64,000 bases of DNA. It comes from Struthio camelus (lineage: Eukaryota; Chordata; Aves; Struthioniformes; Struthionidae). Position 1 is the stretch's first letter, and every line of letters begins with the position of its first letter. Positions 28,668 to 48,139 of this stretch are shown here, in pieces. Both the position numbers and the translations under genes were made by a program. The DNA lies in contig NC_090944.1 of NCBI RefSeq assembly GCF_040807025.1, positions 3,066,068 through 3,130,067 of the forward strand. Direction: 5' to 3'. Under the pieces are notes generated by a model. That model ran no database searches. It was not told the DNA's origin and saw nothing but the letters and a program-made list of their open reading frames with translations.

Positions 28668-30855
28668 CCCTGGTGGCAGAACTCGGATGCAGTGGTGAAG
28701 GTGGAGGTGGTAAGTGATGGATCTGCCTTGCATGTGTGCTTCTACCCCTCCACAGCCTATGCTACCCTTCTGTGTGGCTTTCAGTGAACGATCCTGTGCC
28801 TTGCTTGTCCTCTGGCTGCTGGGCGTGAGTGGAGCTGGGCTGGGCTGCACAGCACAGACACAGGAAGGCCCTGACCCAGCAAGCAAGGCAGTGGCCACCA
28901 TGGCACCAGCCGCCCTCATGCGTCCTCCACACCCCTCCCCGAGCAAGCAGGGACCTGGGCCCCTTCATGCCAAGGCAAAGACAGAGCTATGTTGTTTAGA
29001 CCGTAGCTATGGCACTGGCTTGGTCCCTGCAAATTTGGGAATACTTCTTGGTGAGCACTTTGGAGCATAGTTGGGCTGGGAGGAGCAGGAGAGACAGCAC
29101 CCTGCGAGTGTGCATGATGATTATTCCCACCACAACTATGTGGTTGTGGTACCACCTCCCAAAGGCTTAATGGTGACACACTGAGCGGGCTCAGGATACC
29201 TTGCTGGGACAGGGGGGCCTGGTACCATGTAAGCTTCAGGTGCTTCAGCCTGGGAAATGCATGAGTGAAAGGGATGGTGGAAAAGGGATGAGGACATCTC
29301 TGGTTTAGGACTCTGACACTTATCTCTCTGGAGCCTTGGGCAGCTCCCTTTGCTACTCGGAGCCTCAGTTTCTCTGGTTGTAAAAGGTGGCAGGTGCTAA
29401 TGATACAGCCCAGCCAGGAGGGTTCTGCCTTCTCAAGGGATTTACCCATCTCCTTGGCCCTTTGAGAGACATCTTGCTTCCATCTGATCCCTCTTCTTCT
29501 CTGTCTTTGCTTCCTTTGTTCCTGCAGTCTGAGGAAGAGAAGGAGAAAAAGAAGAATAAAGGAGGAGGAGGAGGAGCAGGAGGAGGAGAGGAAGGAGAAG
29601 AGGAGGAGCCGGATGAGAGCATGCTGGACTGGTGGTCCAAGTATTTTGCTTCAATTGAGAGCAGTGGAGGGGTGCATGTAGGGGGGTGCAGGAAGATGTT
29701 CCCTGCCTACAAGGTCTGGGCTATTTCCAGCAGAACAGCACAGTCCCAACATCTGTTGGGACAGCACAGCAGTGGACTGCTTTTGAAATGCAAACAGTGC
29801 CCATTCCCAGCACTAAGGCTGGGACCACTGGCCTAAGGAAGGAGGGGAAGTATGTGTATTGAAGTCCCCATCCCCGGTGTGAAAAATGGGGTGGTAGAAA
29901 AGCAGCGATCAGCTGCTGTTTCTGCCTGTTGCCTCCCTGATCATTGCCGAGCTGGTAAGGGGCACATGGGCTTGCGCCAGCCAGGTGCTCATTCCGTTTC
30001 CCTTTCTGGTACCAGCCCAGTCGTCTTCCCAGTGTCTCAGCTGCGAACTGCCCAAGTGCACAAGGATCCCATGCAAACATGACACGTCCTCCTGCTCCTC
30101 CTGCCCCATCCCCTGCGAGAGACTCTCCCTCGCACACAGTCCTGCTCATGGCTGAGCCCTGCCTTTGTGAGAATTCCTGCTCGCGTACCAGTGCTGAAAA
30201 ATTGTACAGTGAGGGAGAGGGTGTTTCTTTTCTCTTGTGGGGCCTGATCCTCCGCTGTTACACAGAACCACCTAAAACTAAAGGCTCTTTGCACTGGCAA
30301 CATCCCTGGCCTTGGGAACTGCTCCTTGGATACCCTAGAGCCATCCCCACTTGCCTGGGCTCTGTCCAGCTTCCTGGATGGACACACAATTTAAACAAGT
30401 GCAAGAGAGAGGTAAAAGTGCTTTAGCTGTCAATAGGCTGTTCTTGCAGAGACCGGGGCAGCCTTGTGGCCAAAGGCTTGGGGCCATGCTGCTTTTCTCG
30501 CCAGCCTTGCCTGACTGTCAACCAGGCTTTCACCCGGCAGAGCTGAGCAGGATTTCTTTTCCTTGGGTGTACTTATTTTGTGTCTCGTTTGTATTCGGAA
30601 CACAGTTATTTAGCAGCGTCACAGTCTTCAACAGTGTTGAACAACTTTGATTTCTCCAGTTTGGCTAGATCCTAGCTCCCTGCTCAAAGGAGAAAGGGAG
30701 AGCTGCGACCCCTAAGCTAGGCACTTTCAATGAGCACAGAGAGCTCAGTGCAACTGGCCACTCGTTGTTCATTTTGTTTCTCCCCCAGCAACTTTGGCAG
30801 CAGGAAGCAGCCGCAGCAGAAGCGGAGGAGGAGGAGGGAATGGAGACTGCTGAGG
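28668..30855 (+). CDS. FER1L4: ferlin exons: acidic/basic linker before C2E
   Basis: Exon 28668-28709 ([14 protein letters not shown]; a second in-frame acceptor, tggcag, would drop PWWQ). Exon 29528-29677 (SEEEKEKKK, a Gly/Glu run, then [16 protein letters not shown]; the end is set by donor gtaggg after GVH). Exon 30789-30855 ([23 protein letters not shown], donor gtgagc). These match the otoferlin KEKKKKKKG and [16 protein letters not shown] linker. The Gly/Glu run is an expanded purine-rich tract, GGAGGA/GAA repeats. Confidence 0.82.
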
Positions 30856-33238
30856 GTGAGCTGTTTGCAAGCAAGGGAGGAAACGGGGCAGGGAAGGGTA
30901 GGACCAGAGTTCCTTTTGGTGCTTGGGCACCCAATTCCGAGCACGTAATTGCTCTTCTGCTCAATCAGATACTCGTGCTGTGTTGCATATCTCCAGGCGG
31001 GATCAATTTTGGTGAATGCAGACCTGGTATGGATTGTGTTGGGCTGACGTATCAGGCTGCAAATGCCAGGGGACTCCCAGTCCGAGTGTGGCATTGTGGC
31101 AGCCTCCAGCTCATCCCTGCTGGAAGGAAGGCTGTGTGGAAGTAATGAGATTAGTGACTAGGATCTGTGTTATTGACTGAAGGCATTTTTGTGCCTTCAG
31201 AAGTTAGTAGTCGCATCCCCTTGCCCATGCGTTTATAGAGCTGCAAGGCTGTGTGCTCAAAGTCTATTGAGAACACCAAGGCACAGATACGTTAATATCG
31301 CATTTGCAGGGTTTTCCCTCGTCACCATGAGGGAGGCTTTATGGAGGCCTCCTTTTGCCCCAGTTTTGCCAGGGAAGAGTCAACTAGGCAAGATGTTTGG
31401 GATCCATCTAACCTGACTGCTTTTATCTTCAGTGTAAAGCTGAAGAGTGATCTGTTTTAAAAAAAAAAAGTGTAATCTGAAAGTGTAGTCTGTGATCTAA
31501 AGCTGAAAGTGTAGTCTGTGTTCTGGTTTTCTAGAATGGGCAGTAGAGAAAACTATGCCTTTCAGGGCCGGTTCTCTGACCTATTTTAGATACTGTCCTG
31601 AGATGAAGTGTGCCCTAAGAGCGTTTTTCTCTCAAGGAGTCTGGGGGACAGTAGCTCAGATGGGGCATTGCAGATGCCTCAAGCTGGGTGAGGCCAATTT
31701 CATACCAAGAGTACTATGGGCTGTGAACATGAGTGAGCTGGGACCTGCTGTCCAAGGGTGACCTTGTCCACCCTGCAGGCTCTTTGGCAGTCCCTGGTAA
31801 GCAGGGCTGGTGAGTGTTTCCCTGAGGAGCCATGATTGGCCAGCTCAGTCATGAAGACTGAGATGGGAATGGGCAGAGGGAGAAGGTTAGGAGCCTCTGC
31901 GTAGGGGCTCAGCAAAGGGCCACCCTATGGACTAAATGGGCAGTGGAGTAAAGAAGGGTAGCAGCAGATAGCACTGAGTTCCCAGCGCTGCCTGCTTCCC
32001 CTGCTCTCCATAGATCGTGAATTCAGAGGAGAGGGGGTGGTTGTCCTGTTCGTGCAGACTCCATGAGGTGGGAAAAATAGAGAGTCTGGCTTCTGTTGGA
32101 AGACTAGCCTTTGTATCATGAGAAAGATGAGGCCAGGTGCTGCTGAGCTTGGCAATGACTCTGAGCAGCTTCTGCCTGGGCTTGCTGTAGTAGCAGAGCT
32201 GTTGGGGGGGTGTCCTTGTATGCCTCCTCGTTCTCTGTCAGTCATTCTGAGCAGGGTTCACTTTCCCCTTTGACACTGCCCTTCCTTCCTGCTTTCCTCT
32301 TCCACATTAAAGGTTTATCTGTTGTCATCTGTCTGTTCTCATCTGCCTTGCGCAGCAGCCATGAAAGCTGGCGGGATAGAGGCAGTGAGGGCTGGGGATT
32401 GCACATGAGTGGGAGAAGCGTGCAGTGTTGTGCAGCCTCCTTTGAGCATGCCTTTCTAGGTAGACTGTACTGTGTCCTTGGCTGGTGACTGCTCTGAAGA
32501 GAGCGAGATCGTAAGAGCCTGTTGTTGCAGCTAGTCATTGGCGTCACCCTTGAAGAGCAGCAGTCTGTGCTTTGGCACTGAGCTTCAAGCATTGTCACCT
32601 CAGCCACACCTAGGCAGGGGTTTTGCTCTGCAAGCTGCGCACGTGTCAGGGGTCTGGGCACAGGAAGCATTCTCTTCCATGGGCGCACCTAGCAGGGCCC
32701 AGCCAGGTGCCCTTGATGTTTTTCACTCCCTTCTCTTTTCTCCAACGCCATTGCTGTCAGCTTCAAAGGACGTAGCGGAGACCAGAGTGAGATGGGGAAA
32801 TGAGCCCTTCAGGGAAGACTGGGAAGGGTGTTGTACTAGCAGCCCAGCAGGACAAGTGGAAAGAAGACAAGAAGGTGCTATGATCAGATATTTTCAGTGC
32901 TGTTGAAACTAGGCAGAGCCTAGGCTCTCAGTCCATGTTTCGTAGTCCTCCAAATGACTCCTGCTCGGGTCAACTGTGGGAGTTCCCTACGCGGAGATCT
33001 GTGGGCTCCTGGAAATGCTGTGAGCTGGGTAGCAATGGCCAGAGCTGAGGAAAGAGAGGAGAGAGGTTGAAGGGTTTCTGTGGGACTGAGATGGGAATTG
33101 CAGGCAGTAGCAGCTGTCAGCTTTCATGTTCCTCTTGTTTGAGTGCCTGTGATCATGTTCCCCCTTCTCTGTCTTCCTCCGCTCCACCTCACCCTCGTTT
33201 CCATCTCCTCCATCCCCATTGCTTCCCCTTGGACTCAG
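30856..33238. other. ferlin intron, nothing recognised
   Basis: A 2.4-kb intron between linker exons. It contains a short A-run at about 31,460 flanked by a small direct repeat (CTGAAAGTGTAGTCTGTG-like at about 31,480 and 31,505). I see no exon, RNA gene or retroposon. Confidence 0.5.
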
Positions 33239-33390
33239 AAATCAAACCGGATGACTCTCCCATGAAAGGCTCCAAGGGTCAGGCAAAGAGCAAGAAGTCC
33301 AAGGCACCCAAAGATGATAAGAAGCAGCAGCAGCAGTGAGCCACTGAGCTTCCTGAGAAGCAGAACAAGCTGAAGATTGATGAACTGAAG
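33239..33390 (+). pseudogene. FER1L4: ferlin exon with second in-frame TGA
   Basis: Starts after ggactcag in phase 1 and encodes EIKPDDSPMKGSKGQ, then KSKKSKAPKDDKKQQQQ. TGA follows at 33337-33339, and the same frame continues ATELPEKQNKLKIDELK to donor gtatgt. The downstream part is plainly the otoferlin PEKKKPKIDELK segment and joins the next exon in frame, so the TGA is a true interruption and not a frame error. Confidence 0.85.
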
Positions 33391-35188
33391 GTATGTGTGT
33401 TGGCAGGGGGAGGAGGAGGCTCTGCCTGCTCAGCAGCAGGATGGAAGTCAGATCCTAGCCATGTGGAAAACACAGTAGGATGGATCAGCTCTGCTGGATG
33501 CATCTCACCTGTGTGAGGGGTATCTAGCACTAGGTGAGATGTGCCTTGGGACTGTCAAATTCTCTGCATAGACGGAGAGTTCAGGGTAACTAGCTTTGCA
33601 GGAAAGGACCTGGGATCTTGGGGACAGGAAAAGTCAGCAGTGAACCCTTCTAGCAGTGAAGGGCAAGTGCATGCTGGGCTGTATTAGCAAGAGTTGGCCA
33701 GCAAGTTGAGGGGAGGGATTCTTCCCCTCTTTCTGGCACTTGTCAGATCCCTTCTGGCTTCTCTGTCCTGACTGGTGCTCCCCAGCGCAAGGAAGACACT
33801 GACCTACTGCAGTGAGTCCAGTGGTGGAAGCCACCAGGCTGGTCACAGGTCTGGAGGACGTGGCATACAAGAAGAGGAAGAGGCTGAGAGCTGGGTTTGT
33901 TCAGCTTGGAGAGGAGAAGGTGAATGGGGGATTGAATTGCCATCTTCAGGTACCTGATGGTACGTGGCAGGGGGATATGGCAGAGGACAAAGGAGAGTGC
34001 AGAAGGAAATGGACGCAAGATGCAGCAAAGGAAATTCCTGTTGGACATAAAGCATCATTTGTTTCCTACAATGAACTTATGCATCATGAGTGTGCTGCAA
34101 CTTTGCAGAGCTCTCAGTCCTTGGAGACATGGGAGCTTGACCCTGGGCAAGCTTCTCTAACTTTGAATGCCAGCGGTCCCTTCCCACCTCGGTTCCCATA
34201 TGACTGTATGATTTGTCCATCCAGAGATGCCCCCATTTGATCAGGCAGCTCCCATGTTCAGCCAGTGGATGTCTAAAGCTCCTGAGGTGACTGGCATCCT
34301 GAGTGCCCAAACAGCTGCTGTATGTGGGGCTGAAACCCAACATGCCTCATGGCAGCAGGAATCACAGCCATCACTGTATGTAGTTCTTGGAGGGGTTTGT
34401 CCCACACAATGCAGCTGGAACCAGAAGTACTTGCAGGAATTACAGAGGAAAAAAAACCAAAGGTGGGGGGAGCTATGATTTGCTCTCTGTAACTGCACTG
34501 AAGGATCAGGCAATTGTGTAGCTTAATGAGTAGTATGAGAAAGACATCAACTTGGTCTTGAGAGTGGAGGAAGAAGTTCTAAGTTGGTGAGAACACCCTC
34601 CCCACGGTGGAATCAGAGTCTACAGCTATAGTAGGAGATGGATCAGGGCCAGGCATTGTGCATCAGCAACCCAAACCAGGACCCTGCCCCCAGGCCTGGC
34701 GCCAGGGCTCCAGGCCAATGTGCCCAGCCCCATCCCACTGCTGGGCAGGGGCAGGGAATAGCCTGGGGCAAGGCTATCCCATGGGCAGTTTGGATGGGCC
34801 CTGGGTGGGGGAGAGCTTCCTGTGGGCCATAGCTAGCCTGGCCAAGACTCAGTGCAGGAAAGGGCCCTGGTTCAGGTTAGTGGTCCATGGACTTTACTGT
34901 ATTATAATCTGTGACTCTGGGCCTGAGAAGGAATTTGAACCCGGATTATACACGTAAGGGGAATAGCTACACAGCCCATTCAGCTGAGGTTCCCTCCTAT
35001 ACATGATCAGTTTGGGAAGGTGCTTATGTCATCAAGGTCTGACCCAATGACCTGGAGATCCCTTTGCATCCTAGAGAATTAGTCACTGGGAACGGTGATG
35101 TCCATGATCTCTTTGATTGTCCTTGGGTAACCATTGGATCTTTTTTTTTTTTTTTAAACTGCTCCCCTCTAATTTTGTGTCATCACAG
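33391..35188. other. ferlin intron with possible degraded CR1 piece and dispersed repeat
   Basis: Near 33,820-34,060 the sequence has CR1-like words (GGCATACAAGAAGAGG, GGTTTGTTCAGCTTGGAGAG) that resemble the sense strand just downstream of the CR1 coding region, but too little to call firmly. A GC-rich dispersed repeat follows at about 34,715. A T-run lies at 35,142-35,155. Confidence 0.4.
34715..34865 (+). repeat. GC-rich dispersed repeat, copy 3
   Basis: Carries AATGTGCCCAGCCCCATCC, GGCAGGGAATAGCCTGGGG, GGGCAGTTTGGATGGGCCC and GTGGGGGAGAGCTTCC in the same order as the copies at about 15,596, 19,200 and 41,660. Confidence 0.5.
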
Positions 35189-35323
35189 GTCTTCAACAAA
35201 GAGCTGGAAAGAGAGTTTGATAACTTTGAGGACTGGCTGCACACCTTCAACCTGCTCCGTGGAAAGATCGGGGACAATGATGACGACGCAAGAGAAGAGG
35301 AGCGGCTAGTGGGGAGGCTCAGA
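35189..35323 (+). CDS. FER1L4: ferlin exon: [15 protein letters not shown]
   Basis: Encodes [34 protein letters not shown] and [10 protein letters not shown] before gtgagt. It is nearly identical to the otoferlin segment just before C2E and is in frame with both neighbours. Confidence 0.9.
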
Positions 35324-36117
35324 GTGAGTGTGGCTGCTGAGTTGGGTCAGGGCAGGGACAGCTTGGGAAAGCCTTGTCTATAGGGTTCTCTCCTTGAAGG
35401 TGCATTAGCTGAAAGGAGGTTGGATGTAAGAGAGACCAATTTGCATTGACTCAACCACATCTCCTTGCAGGGAGGGTAAGCCTCCAAGGATAGCCCCAGG
35501 AGTCAGGTGGCTTCACAGAGTGCATTGCAGAGGGCAGTCCTTTGCAGCAACCAGATCTTTTGTGATTCCTACAGAAGGCCAAGGGCAAAGCAGATCCTCT
35601 TTATCACCCGCTGTGGATATAAGTCATGCCTGGAGTTATCTTTGCAGACTATTTTTCACCAATAGCACGGAGCTGCCTGCCATGTTGCACCAATGCATGC
35701 AAGTTAAACTCTTGCTGGAGGGAGTGATCAGACGGTCAGGGAGCATGGAAATCAACTGTGTTTCACGTGGTAGTTCCTGGATTTCCCAGCCCCTGCCTTG
35801 ACAGCACCTTTTATTTCCATTGCTCTTGGTTTTCTGCCAGTTGTATTCCTGGAATTCCCTGCCTGTGAGCACCTTGCTAGTCTGATTCCTCTGCAGGTGT
35901 CCTTCACGTTGTCCAGTTGCTCTGCTCAGGGTTGTATCCTCTGCAGGGGGTGCTTGTGAGGCAGAGGAAGCTTCCAGACCTCACCTGTCTACTACAGCAC
36001 AGGCCTAGAAACAAGGAGAGAAAGTGGGCTCTCAGGAAGGGTGGTTTGGGATGGGTCTGCTCGCTCCGAGCCTCGGGAGCAGCAGGACTACTGAGGCTGT
36101 GCACTCCCTTGTGCTAG

Positions 36118-40070
<3,953 letters not shown>

Positions 40071-40678
40071 GTACGCACCCCATGGCGTGAAGGTGGGGAG
40101 GGGAGCAGGGGCATGGGGTGTCCCCTCATCATCCAGAACTGAATCCCATCACCCCCTGCAGCATTGCAATGTCTCTCCAGCCACCCCCTTGTGTGGGGCC
40201 TGCGTTATGTCACCAGCTAGACAGTGTCTTATAGACGACCCAGGTTGCTGTCAGAGTTACTGGTGAGCATCCACGGCATGGCATGACCAAAGCTGCCTTT
40301 GAAACCTTCCTGCTGGCAGTTTATGACAAAGGACCAATGCAGATAGCCCATCCTGGCCCTTCCAGGGCTTAGGAAGCCACTGTCCATATAGCTGCATCCC
40401 CAAACAATGGTTGTGTCCAAATCACTTGTATATACGCAACACAGTTGAATGCAGAGCAGGAGGGGTGCAGAGGAGGGGGGCAGCAGTGTCGGTGGATATA
40501 GAGCTTGTTGAGCGTGGGAAAATACAGCCTGGTAGGGGATCTGGACCTTCTCTGTGAGTGCCTAGGAGTAGAAAGGGGAGAAAGAGGAGTGAGGGAGTGT
40601 TGGTGCAAGAACAAAGTGGGCCCAAGGAAACGGGAGAGGAGCAACTACTAGGCAGTCCTGCTGCCTTGAAGTTGGTAG

Positions 40679-41336
<658 letters not shown>

Positions 41337-41659
41337 GTAAGGAATCTGCCAGCCAACAAACCCCAGGGAAAACCCGTGGCTGGGGCTGGAGCCCTGCTTC
41401 CCCACTCTTCTACTGGTTCTCCATGGCCCAGCTCAGCACAGCCATGTGCCTGGGACCCCCAACCAGACTGGCGTGGCCAGAGATCCCAAGACTGGAGGCA
41501 TCAAATGCTGTCTTCCGCTTCCCCACAGGTTGTGGAGCTGCCCTTGCAGGGTGCTTCAGTTCCCATCTGTTCAGTTCCCTGCAGCTCCTCACCTCTCTGT
41601 GTCAGTCTAGACGAGGAGTTCAAATTGCTAGCTAGTGCCTGGTATGGGGAAGGGGGCAG

Positions 41660-41800
41660 ACCAATGCAGCCAGCCCTAACGCAGCCCCAGGGGCAGGGGT
41701 TAGCCTAGGTCAGGGCGTCCACAGGCCCTTGGCTGGAGGGGAGAGTTTCCCAGTCTGGCTGGGGCTCTGGGCAAGGAAGGGCCCTGGCACCAGGCGGATC
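41660..41800 (+). repeat. GC-rich dispersed repeat, copy 4
   Basis: Carries AATGCAGCCAGCCCTAACGC, GGCAGGGGTTAGCCTAGG, CAGGGCGTCC and GGAGGGGAGAGTTTCCC, the best-preserved copy of the family seen at about 15,596, 19,200 and 34,715. Confidence 0.55.
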
Positions 41801-43589
41801 ACTGGGAGAGACTTGGTAAAGGCAGGTAGGACAGAGCAGGCAGCAGACAGTGAACTAGAGAGTTCTCCTTCCCATTCCTGTCCTCTCCACCTCTGCCCTC
41901 CGATGCTCAGCCCCTCTAGGAGTCCTTTAGACAGAAGGAAGACATTGCGTTCCTCAGCATCCATGCTAGGCCAATTTTACCCAGCTAGACTGTGTCCTTG
42001 GGCCCCTTTTGCCCGTCCCCGGGGGCTGGGATGCAGAGGCAGTATTTGCATCCTCGTGGGAATCTCTTGCACTCCTGTGCTCAGTCGACTAGTGTTTGGC
42101 TCCAAAGCACAATGAAAGTGGAGACAATTTCCTCTGATCTCCGAGGGCCGTAGCTTGGATGTGAAGAGCAGGGCAGGCAGCTGCAGGAAAGCTGAAGCCA
42201 GAGAAAGCTCTAGTTGCTGAAGCAGCCTGGAAAAAACAGAGGTTTATCTGCAATGCAGCCAGGGGCAGCCATGCTCAGTAGTGCCCCGTGTGCTGGAGTT
42301 GAGACATTCCTCCGGAGGGGCTGAAGGGAGGATTTCAATAGCCTTGAAAACACCAATGCACCCTTCCCTGTGGGGAAAATGGAGCAGGAAGGGCTATGGC
42401 TCTGGTCGCTCTGTTTTGGCAGGGATAAACGTGAGCTCCAGTCAAGTTACACATGGACACATCAGCCCATGTATGTCTTCACATGTGCACTGGAGAGCAC
42501 CTGCGTGAGTGCCTGTGTCTGTAGGAAGATGCTGTATTTCAGCAAGGTTCTGCTGATGTATCATCCTCGGGATTTAACGCAGCTCCCCCCTCTTTGCCAG
42601 GAGTTTCAGCATGTAACACGAGCTGACGGTGTGGCCTGTTAGCTCTGAAGAGCATCCCTGTGTTGCTTGGACAAGTGCTAGGTGCTATAGAGGAACAGCA
42701 CAGAGAAAGCCCCCCCCTGCCCTCCCCCGCAACAGGAGCAGACCGGAGGGTGCTGGCACTGAAGATGGCAGGAATCTCACAGTTCCACAGGAGTCCCTGG
42801 CACTTGCAGCCATGTGATGTGATTGTGGCCACAGGGCTGCCTTTCTCTGCCACTGTCTTCCAGTCCTCTTCTAGCCCGTCCACACTGCAGCTGCTTCCAG
42901 TTCAAGGAAACTGGCTTCTGCTTTTCCTCTGGCAACTCCCACGGGAGCTGGTTTATCCATCAGCACAATTCCCAAGTGAACCGAGTGTGTCTGGGAAACC
43001 CCAGTTGCCTGCACACCAAAGGCAATGCTGGGAATATCTTACAGGCTCCAAACTTGCTGGAGTCCTAGGAAAGGCAGTGATGCCCGATGAAGTGACTGGG
43101 ACACAAGAGCAGGTAGAGCCTTTGGAGCTGACTTCTGAAGGCAGGGGAAAATTGTCCTGTGTTTCCAGGAGGGTGGCCCGGTTGGGTAAGGTGGGGAAAT
43201 GAGGAAAAGAGCTGGCTTCAGACTGTTTTGCAGGGCCAACAGACCCGCATTGTAACCACAAATGTACCTGAGACTAAGGCTGTGCTGTCTCCTAGAGCCT
43301 TTGGCTCGGGCCATGCAGCAGTTCAGAGTAGATGAAGGTAAAAGTCCCTTTGTTGCTCCTCTGACCCTGCCTGGGCTGCCTCCGAGCTGAGGCACCGTTT
43401 CCCTCTGTGTTCCTGCCCTGTTGGTCCCTAGGACAAGACAGCTGCGAGTGGAGCCCTGCAGTTGGCGTTCCTGCCGCCCTGTTTCCTGCAGCATCATCCC
43501 ATTCCCTTCTGCCCACCCCATCTCCTCCTGCCCCTTCCCTCTGTTCCCCCCTCTGTGCCTCACCTCCTGGTCTCCCTTCCTGCTGCCAG
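41801..43589. other. ferlin intron, nothing recognised
   Basis: Intron ahead of the duplicated C2F exon. Open frames here have no family match, and I see no RNA gene or retroposon. Confidence 0.5.
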
Positions 43590-43689
43590 ATATGAGCTTA
43601 GAGTGATAGTGTGGAGCACAGACGAGGTCATCCTGGAGGACGATGACTACTTGACTGGCGAGAAATCCAGGGACGTTTTTGTCAGCGGG
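43590..43689 (+). CDS. FER1L4: ferlin C2F exon, version A
   Basis: After ctgctgccag it completes the AA left by 41336 to Lys and reads [20 protein letters not shown], then [13 protein letters not shown], to donor gtatgt. At several positions (Y, DDD, TGEKS, DVFV) it is closer than version B to remembered otoferlin. The exon is 100 bp and ends in phase 0, but the next exon (45904) needs phase 2, so joining A to it shifts the frame. One extra G in a run of four at the donor accounts for this; it could be a real lesion or a sequence error. Confidence 0.8.
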
Positions 43690-43940
43690 GTATGTACGAT
43701 GTGGCTGGCCAGTGCCACCACTTCCACTTCTCCTCGAGGTGGGGTCCTGGTGCTCACTTAGGCCTGGTTTTGGAGAGGGGGGTTCTGTGATGCAGCTAGG
43801 AAGGGTTTCCCCATGGGGAGGGCCAGATGATGCCAGTGCTGCTGTTATGTGCTGTGCTCTGTCTCTGCCTCTGTGTCTCTCTTGCTGGCTACTTGACCTA
43901 CTGTGTGTGTCTGTCTGTGCTGCCTGGCCTGGTTGCCCAG

Positions 43941-44039
43941 CTTTGAGCTGCGGGTCATTATCTGGAACACGGATGAGGTGGTTTTGGAAGATGATGCCTT
44001 CCTGGTGGGAGAGAAGATGTCTGACATCTATGTCAGGGG
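43941..44039 (+). CDS. FER1L4: ferlin C2F exon, version B (tandem duplicate of A)
   Basis: After ggttgcccag it reads [20 protein letters not shown], then [13 protein letters not shown], to donor gtaatg. It is 99 bp and phase 2 to phase 2, so it joins 41336 and 45904 in frame (GG+G, then WLKGQQEDK). It lies only 251 bp downstream of version A and encodes the same 33-residue piece of C2F, about two-thirds identical. Using both versions together would break the frame, so they can only be alternatives. Confidence 0.85.
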
Positions 44040-47189
<3,150 letters not shown>

Positions 47190-47478
47190 GTAAGTAGGAG
47201 ACCCCTCTCCCCCAGCAGATGCCTGGATTTGTGGGAGATGCTGCGTCGGGTGGTTCCCGGGGAGGTAGCCAGGCAGGGGAAGGTTAGAAAGGGGTCACTT
47301 ATCTGGGGATGTAGGAATGAGGGCTGCGGGCAGGGTAAAAGGGGCAGAGTCACCTCTCCTGGTTCATTCCAGTGCCCTCTATTTACTTCCCTGCCTTTCC
47401 TTAGTCTCTTCCTTCTCTCCCTCCCTTCCTAGCTCCATCCCCCTTTCCCAGCCTCCCACCTCTTCTTCCTCCCCTCTG

Positions 47479-47640
47479 GTACCCGTTGCCAGGACATCAG
47501 CTTCATCAGGACCCCCTCCCCCACCCCCCCACTCAAGTCCCTGCACTCCTTCTGGCCCAAATTCTGCTGGCTCCTCTTGGAAACCCTCCTGATCCTCAAG
47601 GTCAGGCTCTTTCACTGCGTGAAGGGTTATCCAAGGAAGG
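47479..47640 (+). pseudogene. FER1L4: fossil alternative terminal ferlin exon
   Basis: Read from about 47,480 (C CGT TGC CAG GAC), the frame gives DISFIRTPSPTPPLKSLHSF, then WPKFCWLLLETLLILK and VRLFHCVKGYPRKEIVGS. This aligns with the second known otoferlin C-terminus ([46 protein letters not shown]). The acceptor position reads ggtac rather than cag, charged residues interrupt the membrane span, and the stop codon is lost. It is therefore a decayed copy of the alternative last exon. Confidence 0.65.
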
Positions 47641-47958
47641 AGATCGTGGGCTCTCTGACAGTGCCCCTCTCCATTGCCAGCTGGGCTTGTAAAAGGAAAG
47701 TCAAGGCTGTGCCAGGGTGCGAGCAGACTGCGGTGAGCCGGGGAGGATCATGCACTTGGGCAGCCACAGGAAAGCCACATCTGGGTGGGGATGGTTGCTG
47801 TGGCCCCAACCCCGAGAGAGCCTGCTGCACCCTGGAGTGGCTGGATGGGACACAATGCTGCCGCCGCATTGGCTCACATGTTGGTTGTATTGCTTGTTGT
47901 GCCTGCCCTCCCTTTCTGTGGCCATGGCATTCATGACAGATGCTTGCTTCCCCAACAG

Positions 47959-48139
47959 CTGCCCAGACACATCCTTCATGAGGTTCCTCAACCCCCTCAA
48001 GTCCATCAACTACCTCACCTGCACCCGCTACAAGTGGCTCATCATCAAAATAGCATTGGCCCTGCTGCTCCTCATCCTGCTGGCCCTCTTCCTTTACAGC
48101 ATGCCAGGCTACATGGTCAAGAAGCTCGTGGGAGCGTGA
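47959..48139 (+). CDS. FER1L4: ferlin terminal exon: transmembrane anchor
   Basis: After cccaacag it completes Asn with the AA left by 47189 and reads [19 protein letters not shown], then [38 protein letters not shown] and a TGA stop. It matches one of the two alternative otoferlin C-termini (the SIKYL...GYMVKKLLGA type). It provides the single C-terminal membrane span that anchors the ferlin in vesicle or plasma membrane. Confidence 0.92.
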
